A DNA stretch of 39,033 nucleotides from Neisseria wadsworthii 9715 (GCF_000227765.1 NZ_JH165159.1:1587167-1626199); one strand, 5' to 3'. Shown: positions 8,583-17,423, counted from the stretch's first letter. The notes: generated by a model not told the origin, from the sequence alone. Made by a program: numbers and translations.

Positions 8583-9068
8583 ATGGCAAAGATTGGCATC
8601 ATTATGGGTAGCAACAGCGACTGGCCCGTTATGCAACATGCAACACAATTCTTAAAAGAATTCGGTGTAGAATACGAAGCCCGTGTCGTATCCGCACACC
8701 GCACACCGGATTTAATGTTTGAATATGCAGAAAGTGCACGCGAACGTGGCCTGAAAGCCATTATTGCCGGCGCCGGCGGCGCCGCGCACTTACCCGGCAT
8801 GGTGGCAGCCAAAACTACCGTGCCTGTATTGGGCGTGCCCGTACCCAGCAAATATTTGCGCGGTGAAGATTCGCTGCTTTCTATCGTACAGATGCCTAAA
8901 GGTATCCCCGTTGCCACCTTCGCCATAGGTGAAGCGGGGGCAGCCAACGCCGCCTTGTTTGCCGTTTCCCTGCTGGCCAATGAAGATACCCGGCTGGCTC
9001 AAAAGCTTGAAGACTTCCGCAAGAAACAGAAACAAACCGTTCTGGATATGCAGCTTTCCGAGGAATAG
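8583..9068 (+). CDS. purE: N5-carboxyaminoimidazole ribonucleotide mutase
   Basis: 161-aa class I PurE, converting N5-CAIR to CAIR in purine synthesis after PurK. Hallmarks: [14 protein letters not shown] with the phosphate-binding GSx[17 protein letters not shown] with the catalytic His, and [28 protein letters not shown]. Shine-Dalgarno AAGGAAA precedes the ATG. The partner purK is in this window but 27 kb away, so the two are not an operon here. Confidence 0.98.
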   Translation: MAKIGIIMGSNSDWPVMQHATQFLKEFGVEYEARVVSAHRTPDLMFEYAESARERGLKAIIAGAGGAAHLPGMVAAKTTVPVLGVPVPSKYLRGEDSLLSIVQMPKGIPVATFAIGEAGAANAALFAVSLLANEDTRLAQKLEDFRKKQKQTVLDMQLSEE

Positions 9069-9081
9069 CCGTAACTCAACA

Positions 9082-9114
9082 ATGCCTGTCTGAAAACTTT
9101 GTTCAGACAGGCAT
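9082..9114 (+). terminator. DUS-pair terminator after purE
   Basis: ATGCCTGTCTGAA (from 9082) faces TTCAGACAGGCAT (to 9114) with a short loop, 13 bases after the purE stop. Confidence 0.8.
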
Positions 9115-9292
9115 TCTGCTAACTTTATCTTTGAAATCCTCCGGCAGACTTCATCCGACAACAGAAATAATAAAATGTTACCGATTTTTAAAGCATTCTA
9201 TTTCTGTAATTTAAATTGAATAGCCTAATCAAGTTTATTACCGGCGCACCCTAGCGCAACAAACAAAAATACCGCATAATCACGCGAAGGCC

Positions 9293-9310
9293 GCACCGAT
9301 TAATCGGTGC
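9293..9310. promoter_or_regulatory. 18-bp perfect palindrome upstream of icd
   Basis: GCACCGATTAATCGGTGC is a perfect dyad 43 bases before the icd start codon. It could be a dimeric regulator's operator or a leader hairpin. It is not DUS-related. No match to a named operator is claimed. Confidence 0.45.
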
Positions 9311-9352
9311 TTGCTCTGAAGAAAAAAACGAACCTAACAATCAGGAGACACC

Positions 9353-10591
9353 ATGAGTCATATCCAAGTACCCGCAGAAGGTCAAAAAATCATTCCCGGT
9401 CAAGCTATTCCCAATAACCCGATTATCCCCTTCATCGAAGGCGACGGTATCGGCGTAGACATTACGCCAGTGATGAAAGCAGTAATCGATGCTGCCGTAG
9501 AGAAAGCTTATGGTGGCGAGAAGAAAATTCATTGGATGGAAGTTTATGCAGGCGAAAAAGCCACCCGCGTATACGGCGACAATGTATGGCTGCCTGAAGA
9601 AACTCTGGAAGCCTTGAAAGAGTATTCAGTTTCCATCAAGGGCCCGATGACCACCCCTGTCGGCGGCGGTATCCGCTCTCTGAACGTGGCTCTGCGCCAA
9701 GAATTGGACTTATACCAATGCGTGCGACCCGTCCGCTACTTCAACGGCGTACCTTCCCCGCTGAAAGATCCAAGCAAAACCGACATGGTTATTTTCCGTG
9801 AAAATACCGAAGACATCTATGCCGGTATCGAATGGGAATGCGAAAGTGAAGCGGCTAAAAAAGTGATTGCATTTCTGCAAAACGAAATGGGCGTGAAAAA
9901 AATCCGCTTCCCCGGAACATCAGGTATCGGCATCAAACCTGTTTCTAAAGAAGGCACTCAGCGCTTAGTGCGCGCAGCCATCCAATACGCTATCGATAAT
10001 GATCGCGACAGCGTTACTTTGGTACACAAAGGCAACATCATGAAGTTTACCGAGGGCGGTTTCCGCGATTGGGGCTATGAGCTGGCACAAAAAGAATTCG
10101 GCGCCGAACTAATCGACGGCGGCCCGTGGTGCAAATTTAAAAACCCGAAAACCGGTAAAGAAATCATCGTGAAAGATGCAATTGCCGATGCCTTCCTGCA
10201 ACAAATCGTATTGCGCCCCGCCGAATATGACGTAATCGCCACCTTAAACTTGAACGGTGACTACATTTCCGACGCATTGGCTGCCCAAGTGGGCGGTATC
10301 GGTATCGCTCCCGGTGCCAATATTTCTGACAAATACGCTGTATTCGAAGCTACCCACGGCACCGCACCAAAATATGCCGGTCAAGACAAAGTAAACCCCG
10401 GCTCACTGATTCTTTCTGCCGAAATGATGTTACGTCATTTAGGCTGGAAAGAAGCTGCTGATTTGGTGATTGAATCTATGGAAAAAGCCATCGGCGACAA
10501 ACAAGTAACTTATGACTTTGCCCGCTTGATGGATGGTGCAAATGAAGTATCTTGCTCAGCTTTCGGCAAAGCCATGATTGAACGCATGTAA
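9353..10591 (+). CDS. icd: NADP-dependent isocitrate dehydrogenase
   Basis: 412-aa TCA-cycle enzyme, E. coli type (416 aa there), decarboxylating isocitrate to 2-oxoglutarate with NADPH formation. Visible: [41 protein letters not shown] (the Ser in IRSLN is the AceK phosphorylation site in enterics), [22 protein letters not shown], and [18 protein letters not shown], whose Lys-Tyr marks NADP rather than NAD use. A good Shine-Dalgarno, CAGGAGACACC, precedes ATG 9353. The 284-base upstream region holds an 18-bp palindrome. Confidence 0.98.
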   Translation: MSHIQVPAEGQKIIPGQAIPNNPIIPFIEGDGIGVDITPVMKAVIDAAVEKAYGGEKKIHWMEVYAGEKATRVYGDNVWLPEETLEALKEYSVSIKGPMTTPVGGGIRSLNVALRQELDLYQCVRPVRYFNGVPSPLKDPSKTDMVIFRENTEDIYAGIEWECESEAAKKVIAFLQNEMGVKKIRFPGTSGIGIKPVSKEGTQRLVRAAIQYAIDNDRDSVTLVHKGNIMKFTEGGFRDWGYELAQKEFGAELIDGGPWCKFKNPKTGKEIIVKDAIADAFLQQIVLRPAEYDVIATLNLNGDYISDALAAQVGGIGIAPGANISDKYAVFEATHGTAPKYAGQDKVNPGSLILSAEMMLRHLGWKEAADLVIESMEKAIGDKQVTYDFARLMDGANEVSCSAFGKAMIERM

Positions 10592-10610
10592 GCTGTCTGA
10601 GCAGAATAAA

Positions 10611-10634
10611 AACCCATTGCAATTGCAGTGGGTT
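10611..10634 (+). terminator. Rho-independent terminator after icd
   Basis: Ten-base stem AACCCATTGC/GCAGTGGGTT with AATT loop (one T-G pair), followed by TTTATTTAATTT, 20 bases after the icd stop. Unlike most terminators here it is not built from DUS. Confidence 0.9.
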
Positions 10635-10683
10635 TTTATTTAATTTAACTTCAATCAGTTAAGATATAGCGCAAGCCAAAGGC

Positions 10684-10712
10684 TTGACACTATCACTTTA
10701 AACCTTTATATT
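10684..10712 (+). promoter_or_regulatory. Sigma-70 promoter of tRNA-Ser
   Basis: Perfect -35 TTGACA (10684-10689), 17-bp spacer, -10 TATATT (10707-10712, 5 of 6), 17 bases before the mature tRNA 5' end. Confidence 0.8.
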
Positions 10713-10729
10713 TCGTGCTTCTTCGAAAC

Positions 10730-10823
10730 GGAGTAGTGGCTGAGAGGCTGAAGGCACACCCCTGCTAAGGGTGCATCTGGGCTAAAACCTGGATCGAGGG
10801 TTCGAATCCCTCCTACTCCGCCA
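10730..10823 (+). tRNA. tRNA-Ser (GCU)
   Basis: 94-nt class II tRNA. Acceptor GGAGTAG pairs with CTACTCC, the anticodon loop CTGCTAA gives GCU (reads AGC/AGU), a long variable arm (CATCTGGGCTAAAACCTGG) identifies serine, the T loop is GTTCGAATC, and CCA is encoded. Confidence 0.97.
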
Positions 10824-10829
10824 AATATG

Positions 10830-10862
10830 AATCCCAAGCTATCATGGCTTGGGATTTTTACA
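10830..10862. terminator. Terminator after tRNA-Ser
   Basis: Stem AATCCCAAGC (10830-10839) with GCTTGGGATT (10847-10856) followed by T-rich sequence. It lies between the tRNA and the convergent macrodomain gene and may serve both. Confidence 0.85.
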
Positions 10863-10880
10863 TTTTTTATCTTTATTCCC

Positions 10881-11396
10881 TTACTCTAGATCTGCCAGCA
10901 TCTTCTGATAAATGCGTGCATCATTTGCTGAAAAACAGCACAAAATCACTCGTTCGATAGACGGGCATTGCGGCAACGTTACCAAAATCGTGTTCAATGC
11001 TATTTCTGCAGCTTGCTCGAAAGGATAGCCGTACACGCCTGTGCTGATACTTGGAAAAGCTATGCTGCGCATGCCTTCTTCTTCCGCCAGTTTCAATGAA
11101 TTGGCGTAAGCATTCGCCAGCAGCTCTTCTTCCCCTTGCCCGCCGCCGTTCCAAACAGGGCCTACGGTATGAATTACTGATCGCGTGGGCAAAAGGTAGC
11201 CCGCTGTGATTTTTGCTTCACCGGTTTTACAGCCGTTTAAAGTACGGCATTCGGCAAGCAGCTCTGCCCCTGCTGCCCTATGAATGGCTCCGTCCACACC
11301 GCCTCCGCCAAGCAAAGTGGGATTGGCGGCATTTACGATAGCATCCACCCGCAAGGTGGTGATATCTGCTTCTATCACTTCGATTATGGCTTTCAT
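10881..11396 (-). CDS. Macrodomain ADP-ribose hydrolase
   Basis: 171-aa single macrodomain of the YmdB/MacroD type, which removes ADP-ribose from proteins or deacetylates O-acetyl-ADP-ribose. Key pieces: the N-terminal [33 protein letters not shown] with the Asn of NAANP and the G-rich loop, TVGPVWNGG, and [15 protein letters not shown], the ADP-ribose phosphate loop. Full length for the family. Downstream of the TrmH-family gene on the same strand, separated by a single DUS. Partner substrates are unknown. Confidence 0.92.
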   Translation of the reverse strand: MKAIIEVIEADITTLRVDAIVNAANPTLLGGGGVDGAIHRAAGAELLAECRTLNGCKTGEAKITAGYLLPTRSVIHTVGPVWNGGGQGEEELLANAYANSLKLAEEEGMRSIAFPSISTGVYGYPFEQAAEIALNTILVTLPQCPSIERVILCCFSANDARIYQKMLADLE

Positions 11397-11413
11397 TGCT
11401 GTATTTCTCCCTT

Positions 11414-11425
11414 TTCAGACAGGCA
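11414..11425 (-). repeat. TG-wadDUS, single copy
   Basis: Exact TTCAGACAGGCA without a partner arm, in the 32-base spacer between the TrmH-family and macrodomain genes. Confidence 0.85.
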
Positions 11426-11428
11426 TGG

Positions 11429-12205
11429 TTACAAACGCTGGCGCATCTGCTCAAACAAGCAAATTGTAGCAGCCATTGCAACATTTAGAGATTCCGTTTC
11501 ACCAAGCATCGGTATGCGTACCGTACCATTTGCTGCTTCCTGCATAACTTGGCTCACGCCGCTTCCTTCGTTACCGAATATCCACGCGCAGGGCTGCTTC
11601 AGGTTTATATTATAAAGACTTTGATTATTATGCCCCAGAGCAGTTGCCCACACTTGCCCGAAATAGCGTTCGCGCCAAATATTCAAATCGGCACGAGTGT
11701 AAAGCTTTAACAGAAAATGCGCGCCCATTCCGGCTCGCAACACTTTAGGCGACCAAACGTCCGCACATTCCTTGCTTAACACTATCTGCCGCACACCCGC
11801 AGCCGCTGCGCTTCGTAAAATAGTGCCGATATTACCCGGGTCTTGCACTTGCTCCAATACAACACAATCGCCATTATTAGGTAGCGAAGGCTCATCGGGC
11901 AGCGATACCAGTGTCATCACCTCTTCACCTTCTGTCAAACTTGTGATTTTCGACAAAGCGGCGCTGCCGACGATGGTAGTATTCCTCTCATCGAGCTGCT
12001 TGAGCAAAACCTGTATTTCCGGTTTGTCGGCTTTGCTCTCAGGAATATAGAAGTGCTGTGGCGTCCAACCTGCTTTCAGACAGGCATCAAGCAAGTGAGT
12101 GCCTTCCAATACAGTTTGACGGCAGATTCGGCGCTCTTTGGCCGAAGAAAGTAATTTGGCTAAATGCTTGAGCTGCTCGTTTTGAGCTGAAGTGATGTAT
12201 TTCAT
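11429..12205 (-). CDS. TrmH-family (SpoU) RNA 2'-O-ribose methyltransferase
   Basis: 258-aa SPOUT methyltransferase. An N-terminal substrate-binding region (KERRICRQTVLEGTHLLDACLKAG) is followed by the SpoU core: LEQVQDPGNIGTILRSAAAAG (motif 1), IFGNEGSGVSQ (motif 2) and RIPMLGETESLNVAMAATI (motif 3, SAM knot). Members modify tRNA or rRNA; the target is not evident. Start 12205 is chosen because the longer frame reads through a DUS; the Shine-Dalgarno is weak. A TG-wadDUS lies inside the gene (12075-12086) and encodes part of ACLKAG in frame. Confidence 0.9.
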   Translation of the reverse strand: MKYITSAQNEQLKHLAKLLSSAKERRICRQTVLEGTHLLDACLKAGWTPQHFYIPESKADKPEIQVLLKQLDERNTTIVGSAALSKITSLTEGEEVMTLVSLPDEPSLPNNGDCVVLEQVQDPGNIGTILRSAAAAGVRQIVLSKECADVWSPKVLRAGMGAHFLLKLYTRADLNIWRERYFGQVWATALGHNNQSLYNINLKQPCAWIFGNEGSGVSQVMQEAANGTVRIPMLGETESLNVAMAATICLFEQMRQRL

Positions 12206-12228
12206 AATTAAATCAATCAATAGCAAGA

Positions 12229-12270
12229 ATGCCTGTCTGAAAATATGCTGCAACATTTTCAGACAGGCAT
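12229..12270 (-). terminator. DUS-pair terminator after thiD
   Basis: ATGCCTGTCTGAAAAT (12229-12244) and ATTTTCAGACAGGCAT (12255-12270) form a 16-bp perfect stem with a 10-nt loop, 24 bases below the thiD stop. Confidence 0.85.
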
Positions 12271-12293
12271 TTCGAACTTGAAAAAATTTTGCC

Positions 12294-13136
12294 TCAGTCC
12301 CGCTCTATCCGCCAAAAATGCGCCAAGGGGCCGTTACCTTTACCTACTTTCCAGTTCGCCCCTGCTTCAATCGCACCTTGAATGTAACTTTTGGCTGAAG
12401 ATACAGCAGAGCGCAGATCCCGTTTATGGGGATAATAGGCCGCAATCGCGCTGGCAAGCGTGCAGCCTGTGCCATGAGTATTTTGTGTCGGCACACGGGG
12501 AGAAATGAAGCATTGCGGCTGCTCTACACCTTGCTGGATTAACCAGTCTCGCGCATCATTGCTGTTTTCCCAATGCCCGCCTTTAAGTAATACGGCTTTT
12601 GCGCCTTTATTCATCAATTGCTTGCCTTGTTCCAGCATTTCTTCTTCGGTTTGCGCCAATGGATTGCCGGTAAGCTCTGCCAATTCACTCAAGTTTGGTG
12701 TGATAATATCGGCGAGCGGTACTAATTCACTCAGCATAGCTTCAACTGTATTTTCCAAAGCGAGACTGTCGCCGGAAGTGGCCACCAACACAGGATCCAA
12801 CACCACAAACGGAGGCTTGTGCCTACCCAACACATCGGCCACGACACCTACAGTTACGATGTTCGGCAACATGCCGATTTTAACCGCGTCAATCCGAATA
12901 TCGGTTAATACCGACTCGCACTGTTCCCGCACCATCTCAGGCGGGATCACATGCAATCCTTGTACTCCCTGCGTATTCTCTGCAACAATCGTAGTAATGA
13001 CACTGGCACCATAAGCACCAAGTGCATCAAATGTCTTGATGTCGGCCTGAATGCCGGCCCCTCCGCTGCAATCCGATCCGGCAATGGTCAATACGCACGG
13101 AAAAGGTTTACTATACTGTAATTCTTTTATTTCCAT
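12294..13136 (-). CDS. thiD: Hydroxymethylpyrimidine/phosphomethylpyrimidine kinase
   Basis: 280-aa ribokinase-fold enzyme that phosphorylates HMP and HMP-P in thiamine synthesis and salvage. Visible: VLTIAGSDCSGGAGIQADIKTFDALG at the N-terminus, VVLDPVLVATSGDSL, ITPNLSELAELTG, AVLLKGGH, and HGTGCTLASAIAA with the catalytic Asp position replaced by the family-typical GTGC anion hole. Length is about 10 aa above many ThiD because of the N-terminal EIKELQYSKPF. No thiamine riboswitch structure was recognised upstream. It appears monocistronic. Confidence 0.95.
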   Translation of the reverse strand: MEIKELQYSKPFPCVLTIAGSDCSGGAGIQADIKTFDALGAYGASVITTIVAENTQGVQGLHVIPPEMVREQCESVLTDIRIDAVKIGMLPNIVTVGVVADVLGRHKPPFVVLDPVLVATSGDSLALENTVEAMLSELVPLADIITPNLSELAELTGNPLAQTEEEMLEQGKQLMNKGAKAVLLKGGHWENSNDARDWLIQQGVEQPQCFISPRVPTQNTHGTGCTLASAIAAYYPHKRDLRSAVSSAKSYIQGAIEAGANWKVGKGNGPLAHFWRIERD

Positions 13137-13201
13137 AATTTATCTCTGCAATTCAAATTTGTTTTTAATTTTAAAAAATTATTATGTTATAGGTAAACCT
13201 A

Positions 13202-13232
13202 ATGCCTGTCTGAAAAAATTTCAGCAAGCATC
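13202..13232 (-). repeat. Degenerate DUS hairpin after gshA
   Basis: One intact DUS (13203-13214) faces a decayed arm TTTCAGCAAGCAT. The two still pair imperfectly just below the gshA stop, so terminator function may persist. Confidence 0.5.
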
Positions 13233-13246
13233 AACGAGCATCAAAT

Positions 13247-14593
13247 TTATTTTGCCGTAGCTTTCAGCTCCAGCGAAGCAGCCAGTAACGATAAGCGTGC
13301 CATTACACCATATACATACAGGCGGTTACACTCGCAATCCGGATTGGCGTGGTTGGTTTGCGGCACACCTAAAGTATTCCATTGCTCGAACACCCGTTTA
13401 CAACGCAATTCCGAGCCGCCTTCTTCTGATTCAGCCACTGGAATACTCTGCTCCAGCGGCACAAACAGCATACCTGTCGCATTCAGATTTTCATCGGCGC
13501 TGCGCCCTTCATGCACACGGTAAAAACCGCCAATCACAAAGCGATCCATCATATAAACCACCGGCTCCGATACTGCGCCGTTCAGCGTTTCATAAGTATA
13601 AATCCCTTCCTGAACAATCACTTCAGTAACGGCCAAGCCTTCTTTTACCGTGGCCATTTTATTGCGGTTTTTACGGTTTAGGCTGCGCACTTCTTCTGCC
13701 GATTTCACACTCATCACACCCATACCGTAAGTGCCCGCATCGGCTTTCACAATCACAAAAGGCGTGTTTTTAATACCCTTTTCGTCATACTTAACCTGAA
13801 TTTTCGTCAACATGCGCTCGACTGCATCAGCCAGTATGTCTTCACCTTCACGTTCTTGGAAATCCAAACCGCTTACCTGCTCAAAATATGGATTGATATG
13901 CCACTCATCGATATCAATTAGCTCGGCAAATTCGGCCGCTACACGATCATAAGCTTCAAAATGTGTGGTTTTTCTGCGGTTGGTCCAGCCTGCATGCAAA
14001 GGCGGCAACACCGTTTGGTTTAAATTTTGCAAAATATCAGGAATACCGGCAGACAAGTCGTTGTTTAACAAGATCAAACACGGAGAAAAGCCGTCTGCCA
14101 GATGTACGCGTTCGCGAGTGCGCATTAAAGGTTCGAGCAATACCTTATCTCCCAAAGCCGTTTCAAACTCGGTAGCTTCCTTGATTTCAGGATTCAGGCT
14201 GCCCAAACGCACTTCAAAGCCTGCACTGCGCAAAATATTGCTCAGCGCATATACGTTTTGCAGATAAAAAGTATTACGCGTATGGTTTTCAGGAATAATC
14301 AACACCGAACGCGCCGTTTCACAAGCACGCTCCACAGCATCCTGCGCCGCCATAGCGGCCAAAGGAATAAAGTTTACATTTAAATTATTGAAACCTCCGG
14401 GAAACAGGTTCATATCAATAGAAGCCATTTTATAACCGGCATTACGGATATCTACCGAACCATAAAAAGGCGGCGGATTTTTGCTCCATTGTGCACGAAA
14501 CCAGGCTTCGATTTTAGTTTGGTTCGATAAAATTTTCTTCTCAAATTCCTGAAGTTGCGGCAAGTACTCAGGTGCCATCTCAGCTAAATTCAT
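13247..14593 (-). CDS. gshA: Glutamate-cysteine ligase, ferrooxidans-type family
   Basis: 448-aa enzyme joining glutamate and cysteine, the first step of glutathione synthesis. It belongs to the proteobacterial GshA subfamily first named from Acidithiobacillus, not the enteric type. Recognisable stretches are WSKNPPPFYGSVDIRNAGYK, DMNLFPGGFNNLN, IIPENHTRNTFYL, PFVIVKADAGTYGMGVM and YMMDRFVIGGFYRVHEGR, the later parts resembling an ATP-grasp nucleotide site. ATG 14593 is chosen because GGAAG precedes it and homology starts at MNLAEMAPEYLPQL; an upstream in-frame ATG adds 30 unconvincing residues. Monocistronic, divergent from leuC. Confidence 0.93.
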   Translation of the reverse strand: MNLAEMAPEYLPQLQEFEKKILSNQTKIEAWFRAQWSKNPPPFYGSVDIRNAGYKMASIDMNLFPGGFNNLNVNFIPLAAMAAQDAVERACETARSVLIIPENHTRNTFYLQNVYALSNILRSAGFEVRLGSLNPEIKEATEFETALGDKVLLEPLMRTRERVHLADGFSPCLILLNNDLSAGIPDILQNLNQTVLPPLHAGWTNRRKTTHFEAYDRVAAEFAELIDIDEWHINPYFEQVSGLDFQEREGEDILADAVERMLTKIQVKYDEKGIKNTPFVIVKADAGTYGMGVMSVKSAEEVRSLNRKNRNKMATVKEGLAVTEVIVQEGIYTYETLNGAVSEPVVYMMDRFVIGGFYRVHEGRSADENLNATGMLFVPLEQSIPVAESEEGGSELRCKRVFEQWNTLGVPQTNHANPDCECNRLYVYGVMARLSLLAASLELKATAK

Positions 14594-14709
14594 GATATAT
14601 GCTTCCAGAAAAATTCCGATAAGCAGCATAATACGGGTTTTTTTATTAAAAAAACAAGTGGGCGCACAGGGATAAATTAACAAAAACCAACATTAAAAAT
14701 AGACAATAA

Positions 14710-14762
14710 GTCTAAAATTTAAATAAAATTCCAAATAATTTTATAAAAATAAATTTTTAGAC
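14710..14762. repeat. AT-rich imperfect inverted repeat upstream of leuC
   Basis: Arms begin GTCTAAAATTTAAATAAAATT and end in the complementary AAATTTTTAGAC, about 21-25 nt each with small gaps. It lies just upstream of the leuC -35 box, so it may be a regulator or IHF-type site, or simply DNA geometry in an AT-rich spacer. Confidence 0.4.
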
Positions 14763-14770
14763 ATTTTTGC

Positions 14771-14799
14771 TTGCCATTTAATCATTAACAGCCTAATAT
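14771..14799 (+). promoter_or_regulatory. Putative leuC promoter
   Basis: TTGCCA (14771-14776, 5 of 6), 17-bp spacer, TAATAT (14794-14799, 4 of 6), 44 bases before the leuC start codon. Confidence 0.5.
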
Positions 14800-14843
14800 A
14801 CCAATCATCTGCCAACCCATCTAACATTAGAAAAACACAAATC

Positions 14844-16250
14844 ATGAGTCCACAAACCCTCTACGACAAACTCTGGAACAGCCATATCGTCCGCCAAGAA
14901 GAAGACGGCACGGTTTTACTTTATATCGACCGCCATCTGGTTCACGAAGTAACCAGCCCGCAAGCCTTTGAAGGCTTGAAAATCGCCGGTCGCAAACTGT
15001 GGCGTATCGACAGCGTGGTTTCCACCGCCGACCACAACACACCCACCGACAACTGGGACAAAGGCATCCAAGACCCGATTTCCAAGCTGCAAGTCGATAC
15101 TTTAGACAGCAATATCAAAGAATTCGGCGCATTGGCTTATTTTCCGTTCAAAGACAAAGGCCAAGGCATCGTGCACGTGATGGGGCCGGAACAAGGTGCC
15201 ACCCTGCCCGGCATGACCGTGGTTTGCGGCGATTCGCACACTTCCACCCACGGCGCATTCGGCGCATTGGCACACGGCATCGGCACTTCTGAAGTCGAGC
15301 ATGTGATGGCTACCCAATGTATTACCGCCAAAAAGTCCAAATCCATGCTGATTAAGGTCAACGGCTGTCTGAAACCGGGCGTAGCCGCCAAAGACGTGGC
15401 CTTATACATTATCGGTCGAATCGGCACCGCGGGTGGTACGGGCTATGCAATCGAATTCGGCGGCGAAGCCATCCGCTCGCTCAGCATGGAAGGCCGCATG
15501 ACTTTGTGCAATATGGCGATTGAAGCCGGCGCGCGTTCGGGCATTGTGGCGGTGGACGACACCACCATCGAATATGTAAAAGACAAACCTTTCGCCCCCA
15601 AAGGCGAAGTATGGGAGCAAGCCGTTGCCTACTGGAAAACGCTGGTTTCCGACGAAGGCGCGCAATTCGACAGCGTATTCGAGTTTGATGCCGCCGATAT
15701 CGAACCGCAGGTAACTTGGGGCACTTCCCCTGAAATGGTGTTGGACATCAACGGCAAAGTGCCGAATCCGGCGCAAGAATCCGACCCCGTGAAACGCAGC
15801 GGCATGGAACGCGCCCTCGAATACATGGGCTTAACCGCCGACACGCCGCTAAACCAGATTCCGGTGGACGTGGTATTTATCGGCTCCTGCACCAACAGCC
15901 GCATCGAAGATTTGCGCGAAGCCGCCGCCGTAGCCAAAGGCCGCTTAAAAGCCGATAACGTGAAACGCGTTTTGGTGGTGCCCGGCTCGGGTTTGGTTAA
16001 AGAGCAGGCCGAAAAAGAAGGTTTGGACAAAATTTTCACCGAAGCAGGCTTCGAATGGCGCGAACCCGGCTGCTCAATGTGTTTGGCCATGAATGCCGAC
16101 CGCTTGGAGCCTCAAGAACGCTGCGCCTCCACCTCCAACCGCAATTTTGAAGGCCGCCAAGGCAACGGCGGACGCACCCATTTGGTCAGTCCTGCTATGG
16201 CGGCAGCAGCGGCGGTGGCCGGCCACTTTACTGATGTTCGCAGTTTGTAA
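14844..16250 (+). CDS. leuC: 3-isopropylmalate dehydratase large subunit
   Basis: 468-aa aconitase-family Fe-S enzyme that, with LeuD, converts 2-isopropylmalate to 3-isopropylmalate in leucine synthesis. Visible: [12 protein letters not shown] start, [49 protein letters not shown] and GCSMCLAMN, which supply the three cluster cysteines, then [25 protein letters not shown]. First gene of a leuC-leuD-leuB set, but each is followed by its own hairpin and a small lipoprotein gene sits between leuC and leuD. Confidence 0.98.
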   Translation: MSPQTLYDKLWNSHIVRQEEDGTVLLYIDRHLVHEVTSPQAFEGLKIAGRKLWRIDSVVSTADHNTPTDNWDKGIQDPISKLQVDTLDSNIKEFGALAYFPFKDKGQGIVHVMGPEQGATLPGMTVVCGDSHTSTHGAFGALAHGIGTSEVEHVMATQCITAKKSKSMLIKVNGCLKPGVAAKDVALYIIGRIGTAGGTGYAIEFGGEAIRSLSMEGRMTLCNMAIEAGARSGIVAVDDTTIEYVKDKPFAPKGEVWEQAVAYWKTLVSDEGAQFDSVFEFDAADIEPQVTWGTSPEMVLDINGKVPNPAQESDPVKRSGMERALEYMGLTADTPLNQIPVDVVFIGSCTNSRIEDLREAAAVAKGRLKADNVKRVLVVPGSGLVKEQAEKEGLDKIFTEAGFEWREPGCSMCLAMNADRLEPQERCASTSNRNFEGRQGNGGRTHLVSPAMAAAAAVAGHFTDVRSL

Positions 16251-16254
16251 AGCA

Positions 16255-16287
16255 ATGCCTGTCTGAAAAAAGTTTTCAGACAGGCAT
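16255..16287 (+). terminator. DUS-pair terminator after leuC
   Basis: ATGCCTGTCTGAAAA pairs with TTTTCAGACAGGCAT across a 3-nt loop, 4 bases after the leuC stop. Confidence 0.85.
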
Positions 16288-16400
16288 CGGCCGGATATGC
16301 GGTTTATGCATGACAATTTGTCTTTTCCGGCAATCTTTGGCATTATAGTGAATACAGCAATAGATATTGTCTGTACTTTCAAAAACTAGGAGATTACATC

Positions 16401-16535
16401 ATGAAAAAATTAGTATTGATCGCTTTAACTACAATGACCCTGCTTTCTGCCTGCAACACCGTATCCGGCTTCGGCAAAGACGTATCCAAAGCAGGCGACA
16501 AACTTGAGCACTCTGCCGACAAGCATACCCACTAA
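16401..16535 (+). CDS. Entericidin A/B-like small lipoprotein
   Basis: 44-aa protein. A signal peptide [18 protein letters not shown] ends with lipidated Cys18. The mature part [20 protein letters not shown] has the entericidin pattern (N-T-x-x-G-x-G-x-D-x-x-x-x-G). E. coli entericidins are membrane lipoproteins of an antidote/toxin pair tied to stress; in Neisseria the role is unknown. CTAGGAG precedes the ATG at good spacing. It sits between leuC and leuD with its own hairpin after it, so it is probably an independent transcript inserted in the leu set. Confidence 0.85.
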   Translation: MKKLVLIALTTMTLLSACNTVSGFGKDVSKAGDKLEHSADKHTH

Positions 16536-16544
16536 ACAGTATTG

Positions 16545-16569
16545 CCCCCGCCTCATTTATCGGCGGGGG
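16545..16569 (+). terminator. G+C-rich hairpin between the entericidin gene and leuD
   Basis: CCCCCGCC and GGCGGGGG form a perfect 8-bp stem with a 9-nt loop, 9 bases after the lipoprotein stop. The following T tract is poor, so termination may be partial and allow read-through to leuD 24 bases on. Confidence 0.65.
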
Positions 16570-16593
16570 TATTTCCCAACGAAAGTACATACA

Positions 16594-17235
16594 ATGAAAG
16601 CATTCACACAAATCACCGCGCTGGTCGCCCCGCTCGACCGCGCCAATGTCGATACCGACGCCATCATTCCCAAACAATTCCTAAAATCCATCAAACGCTC
16701 AGGTTTCGGCCCCAACTGCTTCGATGAGTGGCGCTATCTCGACCACGGCGAACCGGGCATGGACAACAGCAAGCGCCCGCTCAATCCCGAATTTTCACTC
16801 AACCGGCCGCGCTATCAAGGCGCACAAATCCTGCTGACCCGCAAAAATTTCGGTTGCGGTTCATCACGCGAACACGCCCCGTGGGCTTTGGACGACTACG
16901 GTTTCCGCGCCGTAATTGCCCCTTCTTTTGCCGATATTTTCTTCAATAACTGCTACAAAAACGGCTTGCTGCCAATTATATTGAGCGAAGAAATTGTAGA
17001 TAAACTGTTTCAAGAAACCGAAGCCACAAAAGGCTACGAACTTTCAATCGATTTGGAAAAACAAACCGTTACCACACCCGGCGGCGAATCTTTCGGCTTC
17101 GATATTACCGAACACCGCAAACACTGCCTGCTCAACGGCTTAGACGAAATCGGTTTAACTTTGCAGCATGCCGATGAAATCAAAGCATTCGAAGCAAAGC
17201 GCAAACAAGCACAGCCATGGTTGTTTAATGCTTGA
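16594..17235 (+). CDS. leuD: 3-isopropylmalate dehydratase small subunit
   Basis: 213-aa swivel-domain partner of LeuC. Visible: [78 protein letters not shown], all diagnostic. ATG 16594 is chosen since homology begins at [18 protein letters not shown]; the longer frame reads into the hairpin and the lipoprotein gene. The Shine-Dalgarno (GAAAG) is modest. A strong hairpin follows, before leuB. Confidence 0.97.
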   Translation: MKAFTQITALVAPLDRANVDTDAIIPKQFLKSIKRSGFGPNCFDEWRYLDHGEPGMDNSKRPLNPEFSLNRPRYQGAQILLTRKNFGCGSSREHAPWALDDYGFRAVIAPSFADIFFNNCYKNGLLPIILSEEIVDKLFQETEATKGYELSIDLEKQTVTTPGGESFGFDITEHRKHCLLNGLDEIGLTLQHADEIKAFEAKRKQAQPWLFNA

Positions 17236-17242
17236 TCAAATA

Positions 17243-17287
17243 CTATATAAGGCCTGTCTGAAAATTTTTCAGACAGGCCTTATATAG
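17243..17287 (+). terminator. 45-bp DUS-containing palindrome after leuD
   Basis: Two 22-bp perfect arms (17243-17264 and 17266-17287) surround one central base. Each arm holds GCCTGTCTGAA but is preceded by GG, so the word is GGCCTGTCTGAA rather than the usual TGCCTGTCTGAA. The right end overlaps the MITE that starts at 17281. Confidence 0.8.
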
Positions 17288-17382
17288 CAAATAAACTTAA
17301 AAAAATACTACGCTCATCATATTCTTATTAAAGCCGGATATAAATGAAATCATAATAAAAAAACAAGTTTATTTGCTATATA
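17281..17382. mobile_element. MITE-like element with 18-bp perfect terminal repeats
   Basis: About 102 bp with perfect 18-bp inverted ends built on TATAGCAAATAAACTT (17283-17298) and its complement (17365-17380), ending in TA at both sides. No coding capacity. The same terminal sequence occurs at 31556 on a Correia-like element, so this is probably a degenerate or deleted member of that family. It lies in the leuB leader, 41 bases before the start codon. Confidence 0.6.
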
Positions 17383-17423
17383 TCTTTATTTAAATTCTTA
17401 TTGTTAACAAAGGAAAAATAATC

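Noticed and set aside
13137-13246. Thiamine (TPP) riboswitch for thiD
   Set aside because: The short AT-rich leader has no CTGAGA-type THI-box sequence or room for the fold.
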